A stretch of 64,000 bases of DNA from NCBI GenBank assembly GCA_036345935.2, contig JADWOT020000002.1, positions 19,744,342 through 19,808,341 of the forward strand, written 5' to 3'. The DNA is from Taenia hydatigena. Lineage: Eukaryota; Platyhelminthes; Cestoda; Cyclophyllidea; Taeniidae. The notes beneath the pieces are model-generated. The model saw only the letters and a list, made by a program, of their open reading frames with translations. It made no database searches and was not told the DNA's origin. The stretch's first letter is position 1, and each line of letters opens with the position of its first letter. Below are positions 20,634 to 32,600 of the stretch, in pieces. The position numbers and the translations under genes were made by a program.

Positions 20634-23600
20634 ATGTTTCTTCCCTCTTGGTAAAGATTAGATTTGGCGCTAGTAACAATTTCCATTGTTCAAGTGCTTG
20701 TAAAACTAATTTTAAATGCCCATTTAACTCTTGATTTCATATAACCTTAGTAGTCTGTCATGGGCTTGCTGGTCTCTATTTGTTGCCTCCATCCTGGTTT
20801 TGTCTTGCGAAGCCCAAGAAGACGAATTCATGGAATTTTATGATCCTGATGAAGGTATGCCTGTTTAGTATTTATTACAAAGTGTTTTGCAATCTTAGTT
20901 GAGGCGGAAGGTCTTATTCATCGAGAACCTGTGAGAGAGACGTCTTTTAACAGCTTTGAGCAACCATTGGAAAACGAGCCTGACGATTTGGACCATGACG
21001 TGTGTTCTGATCTTCTTTATTTGTTCAATCAAATTAGGAAGTTTCTTTTAAAACTCGATTTCCCTTTAAAACAGTCTATTCAAGAAATTGAGCCGGATGA
21101 TGAAGAATTTGAAGGTTTCATTCCCCGTAAGGCTGAATCGGAAAGTGGTGACTCGACCCCAAATAAACCTCTTTTAAAAGTAGCCAAAGTGAGTTTTGTT
21201 TGTTGTAAGGTGCTTAATTTCTTGCTATATCCATCCATGTCCTAATCTCAAGCTTTTAAAAATATTCGAGTTATTCGATCTTATGCGATCATGTTCCCCC
21301 AAAATGCTTTGTTTTATTCTGTTATTTTAAGGAAAATTTTTGTTTTCTGATGTCTTTTACTCTTATTACTCGGACTTTTTGGGCTGAAGTTTATGTCAAA
21401 CATATTGGAACCTCTCATCTACGTAAAACTGGAATGAAGACTAATGTGTTTTTGAATCACGGTGGTGGTGTGTCTTGTGTTGACTTTTGAGTGCTTTCAC
21501 CTCTAGGCGGTGCAGATGATTACCATTCCTTGGATCGATTGGTGATTCCCTTCCACATGTGTGCTCAGGCAAAACTGCTTCGTCGTTTCCTCCAGCTCGC
21601 GGCACTTAGGAGGGTGGATGGCCAAAAGGCATCCACAATCATACTACTGCCCTTGTTAGCTTTCACGATTTAAACTCCTTTGGAAACATACTGCCTGAAG
21701 GATCGTCGAAGGGACTACCAATTCAACCGTTTCCAGAATAGGTCAAGAACTAGGCTCCCTGATGTCTGCTGCTTTCTTTTAAGTACGCTATGGGTCCAGT
21801 ATGAATTGAGGCTTGTATAGTTGTTTTGGAAATCGGTGATGGCTTGTTAAATCGCCTTTTGTGGGTCATATTCTTAGTTGAAAACTGTTCTTTGATCGTA
21901 TTTGGAGTACTGCAAATATGTCAAGTTCGGGGTGGGATTTTTTGGTTTTAAGCTTAAGTATTAGTGTCCTTTTGTAGTATTTGCTGGTGCCAGTGGTTGA
22001 GTTGAATAACCTCTGGTGTTTTTGATCGTTGAAATACCCTTCCTTTAAGCAGGCTCACAAATTTGGTGATTGGCCTTTTTAATCGAATTCCATCCACTCA
22101 TCAACTTGCTTCAGGTCCATCTTAATCGTTGGTTGATCCATTTTACTCCTTTAACAACTCCTTTGTCCCCATAGTCTGTTCGATTTTCACTGGTTGAGTG
22201 CTTTTTGCGCCGGTTTACTCACCTGATGTTTTGCTTGCTCATCCTGTGGTCTATTTCTTTCAAGCCTTTCCCTACTCTATTAATTAGCAATTCCTCATTC
22301 ACAATTTCATGAAGTCGCTCGTTGCTGATCCATCCTTCCGCTATCCACGTTTAGTTCACTCCTCTCTGTCTACATTTTCGTCCTTTCTTGATGTAGTGGC
22401 CTATTTGTTACGTCGGTTGTTCCATTGTTTCACTGATGGTGAGTACTTTTTTGTTTCATCACTTCTTTTTTGACCCTTCCAAGAATCCTTCCCTTCACTG
22501 GTCCGTTCGTCTATCCATTCATCTGTGTGAATTGCTTTCTTTTCTTCCTCTTCCCCAATAAGCCACTTCATCTCTCCCTCTTTCTCATACATTTAAAAAA
22601 CCCTCAATTCATTTGTTTAGTCTCTGATTTCGTCATTCCCAAACTATTTCGTGGATGCAGGTGTTTATGGATTCAGCAAAGTACGACTTCCACCAATCCT
22701 TCTGTCCATCCTTATCCATTTCCCCGTTCATGTGTCTTATCACCCATCATTCCATCGTAACACTTTCTCATCTTATCTCCACAGTCACCCGTAACTTCAC
22801 CTATAGACAGCTTAATCACCCGTGTGTACCTCTTTTCAACAATCTATGCATTATGTTATCCATAAATATTTGTGCGATCGTTCAGCCATGCACCGACCCT
22901 TCATTACTGGGGTCGTTGGGAAAATCCTTGATTCCTCTAGTTGCGATTTTCTTGAGTGTTTGTAGCTTGTTCTCTTGATGGTACCGATTGCTTGAAATTA
23001 CTGTCAAGATGCAAAGACCGCTCTTCTGATTTCTCTGTCTCCTCCTCCTAGGTGCCACCGACCTTTCGTTCATTGGAGCATTACATCTTTGAAATGTTCT
23101 TCCTCGCTTTCATATTCCTTTATCTGGTGAACTACATACACGGTCGGGCTGCCAATTCGCGTCTGGCTGCAGCGTGGTTCGCAGCACACGAGGATCTCCT
23201 CACCGCCAACTTCTCCTTAGTCGGTGATGACCCTTCGGCAACTCCAGAAGGTAACGGGGAAAAGGAAGCGTGCAGGGAGGATGAGGAGAAGTCTACTTTG
23301 AATCGGCGTCTCATCCGTGAATCCGACAGTCTCTACACCCTATGGTGTTCTGGTCGGGTGGCCTGCACCGGTATGATGGTGGAACTGCGTCTAATGAAGC
23401 GTCAGGATCTTCCCTCCCTCCTTCTCTACTGGCTTCATCGTCCAAAGTCAGGTGTAAACGCCGCAGCCACAGCCTCTGACGATCGAGTGGTGGTGAAAGT
23501 GGTTCTCGAAGATGGGGAAATGGACACCTGGGTGATGGCGATGGGAGTGAAGAAGTCGATAATGGCATTAGCAAAGGACCACTTTGATTTGGCAACATAT

Positions 23601-25674
23601 CCAGCGGATAGGAGGGGTCAGAGGTTCAACGGCTTGCCGGAAGGGATGATTGTATTGAGTGAGATCGCGGAGGCAACGGCAGCAATCTTGAACCCAACGG
23701 TACATCCCAAATGGTGTTTCGGTTGTCTTAAACTTTTCCGCGAAGCTTGCAAACTCATAAGTAATCGCTTTAGAGCTGTTTGCCACCCTTGCTACCACCA
23801 CCGCATATGTGTGCCGTTTCGCTTTTCTTGCCTGAGTACTCGCGCCATGCTTTTGTGATGTGTTCAATTAAAAGGAGTGGTTCAGACGAGACAATGTAAA
23901 TCAGTCGGCACCATTAAGAGTTGGATAGTGGCAGCTGAGGAATGAGTGAGTGAATGAATCCTGAACGAGTGCATGAATGGATCTGGAAGTGGTGGTTTGA
24001 TTCATTCACGAGTTGATGGATGGATCTCGAATGGACGGATGAATGCGTCCGTGCTGCATGACTGGATGAATGCATGGATGAACAGCTAGACCAATGGATT
24101 GATGGGTGGGTGGCTTGCTTTTGATTGTTTCCTTTTGAATGTTAAATCTTCTCCCCTCTGCCCGCATCCGCAGGTTCTCAAAGTCATCAACGATCATCAA
24201 AGTGCCATCGAGTACATCTACATTTCGGATCAGTATTCAGGTCCAAAGGCTTCCATGGAGTAAGTCATCCTTTCTAGCCCATTTTCTTTGTGAGAGCATA
24301 AAAACTGTCCGCAAGAACGAACTGATCATCCCTACAAACATTATTTTGGGAAAGGGCTGCCATCTGCGTGGAAGCTAAATCATGGTAGAATTTTGGGTCT
24401 CATCTCCACCAAAGAGACGCACCCTGGCACAAGGCGGAAATGGGGTCGGCGTTGGGAGGCAATGGAGTTTAACTAGGGCAAGAAGATTTGTTATTTAGAT
24501 TGGTAGTAGCGATCCAGGTTTTGTGTGGATTTCAAAGGGATTCCTTCTGCCACGCATCACTCCATCCGGCGTAGTTCACTTGCCTTATCCGTAGCAATTC
24601 TGCGTATATTTCTTCCATGGGTTCTTTTCCTTCGCTCATAATCGGTAATGCTCAGTTACCGACCTTGAGATTGAGGTGGTTGCGGACAGTCAACATGCGC
24701 AAATCCACTCATCCGCGGCAGCGTTCTTCCGTTCACAATTTCCTGCGTACTATGGTTGTCAACCTCATGAAATGCGTTCTTTTATCGCCGCCACTACTGT
24801 AGCTTTATTAATGACGTACAGAAGTACGGAAATGTCCCTGACGGAGCTCTGTGCGACGACCATCGCGAAGGCTGATTCGCGGTAGGCTAGGAAGGCTCAT
24901 ACCGTGACATGGTTCTCGGTTCTTAGTTATAACTATTCAAATGTTAGCTTTGTAAGCGAAGTCTAAGCGACATCTTCTTGACAAGTTTTATTAATCCTTT
25001 CTAGAGATCTTAAACCGCCGAAACCCGAGGAGATTCAAAAAGTCCTTATCTTCTCCTTCATTTGTAAGAAACTTCGATGTCGCTTTCACGCTGCTCAGCT
25101 TTCTCTGTTAGTCTTAAAGCTACCTGTTTTTTAGTGGATGAAAAAGATGTGGAGGCTATGAAACCGCTCTTCAACTTTGTCTTTTACCTGATCGAGAAGA
25201 CTCGCAAATTACGGCTCGGAAAGGAGGTTTGTTCCGTTGTGCCTGTCCTTGATCTAGTTTACTACTTAAATTTGAATAAGTAGCCATGACCTTTGGTACC
25301 TATAACAGGCCAAGGCAAAGTCAGATCGAGCTCGAGCGAAGGTTAGTGAGACACTTCTGAAGTCGGTTCAAGCAGCTCGCCAGGAAGCGGCACAAAACCG
25401 CCGCGATGAGCAGCGCAGAGCCGTAAAGGAGCGCATAATGACGGAAGAGGACCCAGAAAAGGCTCGCCGACTTGAGGTGAGGGTTTTTAAAGCCTGGGAT
25501 TTATCCTTTGGTCGAGTAATCCTGCTCCCAATACACCTTTTACATTTTTCCTGCTTCGCTTCTAGTAATTTTTCTCTCAATTCCTCTGATCTTTTTTCGT
25601 AGGAGCGAGAGCAGAAACGAGAGAATAGGAAGCGCCAACAACGAATCAAGATGGTGAAAATGAAGGGCATGTGA
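20634..25674 (+). CDS. CCDC47: CCDC47 (PAT complex subunit), 9 exons, about 511 aa
   Basis: Exons: 20634-20650, 20751-20854, 20899-21188, 23052-23699, 24174-24259, 25005-25063, 25135-25226, 25309-25476, 25603-25674. The first two encode a signal peptide (MFLPS... [16 protein letters not shown]). Exon 3 encodes an acidic luminal region with the CCDC47-like DDEEFEGF. Exon 4 starts with the membrane span ([17 protein letters not shown]), then [20 protein letters not shown] and MKRQDL. The last exons give the charged C-terminal coiled coil ([39 protein letters not shown]) and end [12 protein letters not shown]47 is an ER membrane chaperone component that, with Asterix, assists insertion of multi-pass proteins. 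Human CCDC47 is 483 residues. A 75-79 nt piece of exon 3 (from 20999 to about 21073) could instead be a small intron. Exon 2 may begin at 20754. Confidence 0.93.
23935..24110. repeat. Degenerate TGGATGAA-type repeat in CCDC47 intron 4
   Basis: Irregular repetition of GAATGAATGGATGGATG-like words without a fixed period. The same word family recurs in islands elsewhere in the window (41.7-43.1 kb, 48.6-49.7 kb, 59-60.5 kb). Confidence 0.75.
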
Positions 25675-26613
25675 TTCAGCTTTGATTACTGTGCGTGTAT
25701 GGAGTTGGTCTCCGCTTTCTCTCAATAATGTACAAATGATTCGATGAAGTAGATGTCCTCTTTTGCTCATATTTGGTTTTTTTCGCTGCTCCAATTTTAT
25801 TTCTTTTTATTCTGGTCCAACCTTGGCTACTCTGAATGATGCTTTAATTTGTGGAATGGTGAAAGTGAACGTTTTTACAGAAGAATCGGCAGATTCTGCT
25901 TTTTTCGGTGTGTCAGGTGAAGTAGCTGTGAAACCCCAAGTAGGGGAATATGCACAGAAGGTGTGTATCCTGATGCATTTGGTGACTTAAGGTGATCGAG
26001 GAATGAACTCGAGTTGGTACTTATTTGAGTTGGTACTTAAATGTAGTAAGTGGCAGTGAAGTTCACTGCCGAGCCTGATCCACGTCTAACGAAGGTTTTT
26101 TGCGGCCCTTCTGAAGTCGGCGTGAATAGCACAACAGGCGGTGCCGCAAAACTGTCACAACGTAGAATTATGCAGAAGCGCATACTGACTAAAGGGGTCT
26201 AAGAAATCGCTTGTAGTTTGACCTTTTCTTTTTGGTGGGTCGACTTGGACCGAATTGTATGCTGGGACTGGGGAGGATTCGCATCACAATTTGTCTGCAG
26301 TACTTTGGAGAGGTGCAGTAGTGGGATGCATTAGGAGAATATCTTATTCAAATGAACTCTTAAAATGCACAGAACCCTTCTCCAAGCCTCATTTGCGCAA
26401 GTATCCGTCAGGAATACGGTTGCGGCCAATGCATTACTAGTCTCAATTCAATCACCTTAGCGGTGGAGGACGTGTCATGGTAAGTTGTACAGTTCCTGCC
26501 TCGTAATTTTGTTAGTGTTTAGTAAGTTAGATTAGGTAATTTAACAAAGGTCTTTTGAGCTGGTAACTAAGTAGCAGTCGGACCTCATCGACTGTTCCAT
26601 GTGATTGGCGGAC
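25675..26613. other. CCDC47 3' flank with duplicated exon relics
   Basis: Starts with the CCDC47 3' UTR; no canonical AATAAA was found close to the stop (a variant aataat occurs near 25725). From about 25.9 kb it carries decayed copies of CCDC47 exons 7 and 8, listed separately. Confidence 0.5.
25920..26205 (+). pseudogene. Decayed tandem copy of CCDC47 exons 7-8
   Basis: Stretches line up with the functional exons about 0.75-0.8 kb upstream. Shared words with exon 8 include ACGAAGGTT / GCGAAGGTT, CTTCTGAAGTCGG (identical 13-mer), GCCGCAAAACTG / GGCACAAAACCG and AGAAGCGCATACTGAC / AGGAGCGCATAATGAC, all in the same order. The end of exon 7 (CCTGATCGAGAAGACTCGCAA) has an equivalent near 25,990. 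Stops and indels break every frame, and the splice sites are gone. I read it as an old partial tandem duplication of the gene tail. Its 5' limit is uncertain. Confidence 0.7.
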
Positions 26614-29600
26614 ATGGAAATCGAGTGCCGATTTGAGCGCTGTCTTTTTACCGAACTCGACATGCTACCTCTTACGGCGAATATCAAGAGTTTTTTCCGC
26701 AAGAATCAGGTGTAAGTATCGTTCCCTCCAATAGTCCCGAAATGCCAATTGGTTCTCCCATTTATTCAACCCTGGATTCGTTTAAGGTCTGATCTATGCC
26801 TCGAGCTCACTTAAAACATACATTTAACCACGCATTTAGCTATTTGTACTTGAGTCAAGCTAGTACCGCGAATCAAACACCTCCCTCATCCACACTTCCA
26901 CGAGTTCCAGCTGTACTTCTGCCTCCCCACAGTTATTCTCTCCTCCTGCACCCATCCGCCATTTCGTCACTATTTTTGGCTTACCTTTCAAGCATCTTCA
27001 CTTCAACATCTCTTATCCACCGTTTAATTCAAGAGGTCATAATGGTATCACGTTGCTCTACACTTAGTCTGTACCAAACTCCGCATCTTGGGGATCATAA
27101 TTGAATGATTGCCTTCGCACCTCTACCTAAAGATCAATTTGGTTGTCGCTGAGCGTGGTTGAGAGCAAAACCAGGAGGCGTTTTATGCCCTCCTTTTGGT
27201 CCCATACGAATGACCACTATGCGAGTGTCATAAAACTCATTTGCCATTCATGTAGAGACGTTGCATGTTCGGCGGTTCATTTGTCTATTTAGAGGTTAGA
27301 AACAAAAGTGCCCTGGTGTTAATTTGCAACGAGCTGGAAGGACTACTCTAGTTAAACGCATATTAACTACATTGTGTGTAATGCTTTTTTTGTTCTGACT
27401 GCCGGCTCCGATCACTTAGGTGGCCATATTGTCCTAGTCGGGTTGGCTAGACTAAGGCTATACCTGTAGCATTTCAAAGCTCCCTCGAAGTCAAAAGAAG
27501 GCAGAATGCTAGAGTAGAATATATATATTCAACAGGCAGAAGGAAATAAGCTGCTGGCATGGCCCGGAGGCCAGCCTACGCAGCTAGGGCAATATGGCCA
27601 CCCCTGTGACCCTGACCGAAACCGGCGGTTCAAAAAAAACAAAGTACTACACACGTATTCTATTGTGGTCGAGCAGTCGCTGGTCACGCCTTGCCCAGGC
27701 GCAGAAGTCAATGCATCTCATCTGATATTCCTTAAAAGGCGAAATTAGTTATCAGTGAGAAATTCCACTGCTTTTTCCTAACCACTTTGTCGCTTCTGTG
27801 ATACTCAAGCTCCTATCTGTTTTTAAATCTTTGACTCTGCACTGAATTACGCACATACAACAGCTGCTCCTCCATTCAATTTGTTTTTCAATTTTATTTT
27901 ATTTTTTAAAGATGATTTTATAAACTTTAAAGTTTTTGTTTTATTGCATGGTTTAAATTGCTTTCATAACCTTCAGATTGAAAGTGAGCCATCCAGTTGT
28001 TCGATTGGTTTAGGTGGTTTCTGGTACTGCGTCTTTCCTGGGTCGTCCTCAAATGTCCGGAGAGTGGGTTTCGACAGGGTCTTTTTGCAACTTGAATCCT
28101 CCAATTTTTTGTGTTTTCTGGTTGTTAAACGGATTAGGGAGTTTTGAATGGATGGTCTGAATGAATTGAAGTATCTTGCTGTGTCCACCTAGACACATTG
28201 TTTGACTAAAGATTCTTTTGATATTTTAGATCAGCCATACAGGATAGTAGTCCATTATTGGACCAGGTCAAACTAACCTACAATCGTATGCTTTCCCATG
28301 GAGACCCACGAGTGTCCGATTGGGCCTTGATGGCCAGTCCAATGCCAACTTTCGGCATCGTTGGCATCTACCTCTTCGCAGTTTGGTACGGCAAAAAGGT
28401 CATGGCTCAGCGCTCATCTGGCTTTGAAATTCGTAACGTTATGATCTTCTACAACGCCTGCATGGTGCTTCTCTCCCTCTGGTTGGTCTACGAATTCAGC
28501 GTAGCCGGGTGGATTTTCGGCAGTTACACTCTTGGCTGCCAACCCGTTGATCCATCTATGCATCCCCAGGCCCTAAGAATGGCTCGTGCCTGTTGGGTTT
28601 TCTACATCAGCAAGCTGATTGAGCTGGCTGATACCTTCTTCTTTGTCCTTAGGCGCAAATTTCAACTCATCACCTTTCTCCATGTATTCCACCATGCCGT
28701 TATGGCTGCTTCCTGGTGGTTTGGCGTCAAGTTTGTCCCTGGTACGTAGTCAAGTGGAGGGTATTGGTTCTCTTTTTAGTTCAAATCGTGTATGAATTCT
28801 TACTTTTTAGGTGGCTTTAGTACATTCCACGCCCTAATCAATAGCTTTATTCACGTGTGGATGTACACTTATTACGCGCTGGCCGCTGCTGGTCCTCAAT
28901 TCTATCCCTACTTATGGTGGAAAAGGTAAGATTTTGCATCGATTTTTTCGTCTGACACTTTTTTGTTCTTGTTGGAATGCCTAATCTGGAATCGTGTGTT
29001 GTTGACCCGTTTTCTTACCGTATTAGTTCTTGTAGCTTATTTTGTTCCATACAAGTTATGCTGTTTACTTGTGCTTGTCGATTGATCATTGGTTAAATAT
29101 TTGTTTTCAATGTAATGGTTGCAACACTTCTTTCTGGCCCTATTCTTTTGACAACTTAGTTTATCAAGGCCAGCACTCGCCTCTCAGTAAACAAATGAAA
29201 GTTGAGCATGATCATTCAGGGCGGCATTCTTTTTTGGGAGTTGTAATCATTACCTCGGTAATCCATCGGGAAATTCGTCATTGGATGATAGCTAAGAAAC
29301 TGTTCTTACACGAAATTCGATGGTTTAACAACCCTAGCATTATCCGGGTGTTTCCTTTTAACAAGAAGTCCTAATCTTTTTTGGAGTTGAAATAAGCAAA
29401 TCCAGTCAAAAACAAATCCAAGTGGAGGCGAAGGTAATCATGGGTAAAGCGGTTTAACTGAAAGTAGCTGTTTGGCTAAAGGCGGAGGTGGATGCACCGT
29501 TTTACCATTCTAGTGCAACGTAACCTATAAATTATGAAACAAACCCACATTAATGAGCCGGTTTATAGTCCCTGTCATGTACTTCATTTTGTTGGTTGAC

Positions 29601-32600
29601 TCGAGTCTTAAAAATGTGGACCAGATTAAAGCTAAATGTGTTGCATTTCTGGCAAAATGTGAGTCGGCTAACATGAGATTGTCGTCTGAGTGAGTTGAAA
29701 ATGGCCTGATTTCCGTCACCTTTGCAGAGCACGAGAACGACTGAAAGTAGGTGAGATTAGAAACACTTGTTCGGTTATTGAGGGTAATTTTACCTGCTCT
29801 CTCCCATCTCCTCTTCACCCCTTTCTTAACTGCATGAGTGCAAAACACCAGTTTCTCACACGACGATCTACTTTCTCTTCTGCTCATCATTTAGTTTTTT
29901 TGTGAACGAGGTACTTGCTCTTTTACTAGTGCACAACAAGGTGATGCTGTTTTAGTACCTGAGGCTGCCGCTTTCTGGCCTAGAATCACGTCCTATCTTC
30001 TGAATGGGCGGCTAACCACCCGTGGATTACATCCCTTAAATGTATTGAGGATTACAGGCTAAAAAAGTGGACGTTAGATCGTTTAAAGTTGCCGAATTTG
30101 CTGTCTTTAATATCGCCTAAAGGACTGAAGGATCCTCTTTTTACTGAAAGTCAGTCTTCTCAAGACAACTGTGTTCGCCTGATGCCTCACCCGCTAATTA
30201 AGTCATCTGGAAGATGCCTGGATGCTAATTAAGGTCTAGAAATCATCCACCTTTGGGTCGCTACCAAGTCATTGGTCTTTTAGTTCCTTTGCCTCAAGAG
30301 GATTTTATTTTCAAAGATGGAGAAATCAAATATCTAGACGAAACTATCCTGAAACGTTAATTGGTTGTTACTGCAGATCAGATTTGTGAATGCTCTCACT
30401 TAGGAACTTCCTTTTTTTGCGTGTCACCCAGATTTGAAGTAAATGTCATATCAAAGTTGCACACTACGGGGGCCGTTTTTTATTCTTCCAGGCGTTAACA
30501 TTTTGCAGCTTGAGTTCATACTGATTTGCCATCTCACTCGCATTTGATACCTTTGAGCTGCCCAAACGGTTCTTTCTTCCCTTGTGGTTGATCTTCTTGA
30601 TATGAATTAGAATTCCGTTATTTAGAACGGCACACAGATCTGTCAGCGATCGTTTTTGACGTGATGGTAGCTTTTTCGGTCATCAAATCCTGGATGCCCA
30701 TGTAGATCCAGGAAGGATCATGTCTTGTCAGCCAGTCGCTCAAGCGATTCTCTTTATCCAATAAGGCTGACGCTTTTGAATAGCGACCCGACCTTTCACT
30801 GCTGACAACTCCCGGTTTTTTACTGAATACGTCTTGGAGTAAATTAGAATTACTTATTGAAAGAGAGAGTACGTCTGTGTAAGACTTGAAATTCTTTAAC
30901 AGCTGTTGGGTGACTTACTCATAGAGTGCCTCTAAAGCCGGAGTAATTATCCAGATCTAGAATGGTTGTTTTTCGGAATTACTTTCTTGGATTGTGGAAT
31001 CGTTTGGGTTATCCATATACTGAGGGTTAATTACTTTGGATTAAGTTGATACATTTAGGGTCTTGGATAGTGGAACAGCTGGTGAATGTTTCACCTTTGA
31101 CATATTCTGGGTGTCTGAACTTTTGGTTAGCTTTCTTGTACATTCAACTAGAATCGTAGGTTTTTGAAAAGATTGCAGGTTGGTTTATAGGTGGATATCT
31201 CCTCGTGGCATTTTGGGTAGGTGGATAGTTTATGGTTCATTTGTCTATTAGTTGTTGGAACGATTTTTCATACTTTAAAGGTTAATGAGTGGAAGGATGA
31301 TGAATCTCTGTGGAATCTTAGGTCATTGAACAGCCTCTGGATAATTCGACTTTGTAATTCTACACGCATCCTGCTTACCCAATGTCGAAGTAAAATTCAC
31401 TCTAAATGTATGCAAGCATCGACAATCTCTGATCTCTAAAAAAACTGCTGAAACACCGTTTAGATTTTCATCTTTTCCTACAGCTTTTCTAAGTCCATGA
31501 TAGTTGATTTACTGATTTGAGGTTTGAACTTCACTGTTTGAGGCCTTAGATTGATTGGTTGGTAAACTTTAAATTAACTGGTCGTTGTACCTCCCTTTTT
31601 CTCTTTTTTTGCCAACAGGTATATGACGACAGCACAAATCCTCCAATTTATCCTTGTGATAGCGCATACCACCCAATTGTTCTTCTTCAAAGATTGCGAT
31701 TATCCTATCTTATTTGGCTGGTGGATCCTCTCCTACGCCTTCATCTTTCTCATCCTCTTCTCTCACTTCTACTACCAAGTGAGTATTCCACTTTTTGTGC
31801 TCTACACTGCCTAATCCTGAAAGGAGATAATTTATGCGATTCGCTGAAGGGTCTTACGCCTCCACATTTCGTTGGAAGTTTACACCTTGGTGTGTAATTT
31901 TGCTCGGCATTAAAATGCAAGAGAAGTGAATTTACCAGGCAGAATGTGGACGCTGCAAAAATATGCGCTTTTATGTGACAGATTCTGACACTGTTTTGCA
32001 AGTTCTCGTCTTTATGATATGAGACTCGGTTGGCTTCTCTCGTAACCTAAAATCTCATGAATAAATAATCTGAACGAGGTGATTGCGTGACAGCTTAGCC
32101 TTGTGCCCCGACGTGAGTTTTAGTCGCCTTCTATCGAATTAGTCAGCCGACAACCTCATTTCGTCACCCCTGTTCTCTTAGTCGTGTAGTCGGCGCTACC
32201 ACGTTTCGTATTTAAGCGTTTGTCATACTGGCATGGCCAGTAGATGTAAGAGTTAAGTGTTCACACTTTTCAAGCGTGCCGAGGCACAGACTGATGAAGC
32301 TGGACCACCAATGTCCACGCAACGTCCATCATGCGCAATTTAAACTATTCATTGCGTCTTCTCAAGCCTGCACTACTATTGGCACCCACTTGGAATATTT
32401 TTGCTAGCATATTTTCCATAACACCCATATGACCCCAATTCCGTAACTAGAAGCCTGGCATGGAAGGATTCACTTGGGAAGTGTATTGCAGAAGTCTTGT
32501 CGATGTTCCATGTTTGTACCCGAGGTCTTTCTCCCCTTCTGACCGTATGGTGGAGGGCATCCAGTCTCTCGACTTCATTCAACAATCGCTCTTTTCCTTC

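Noticed and set aside
25368..25794. Minus-strand ORFs overlapping the CCDC47 tail
   Set aside because: Antisense shadows of the conserved coiled-coil exons.
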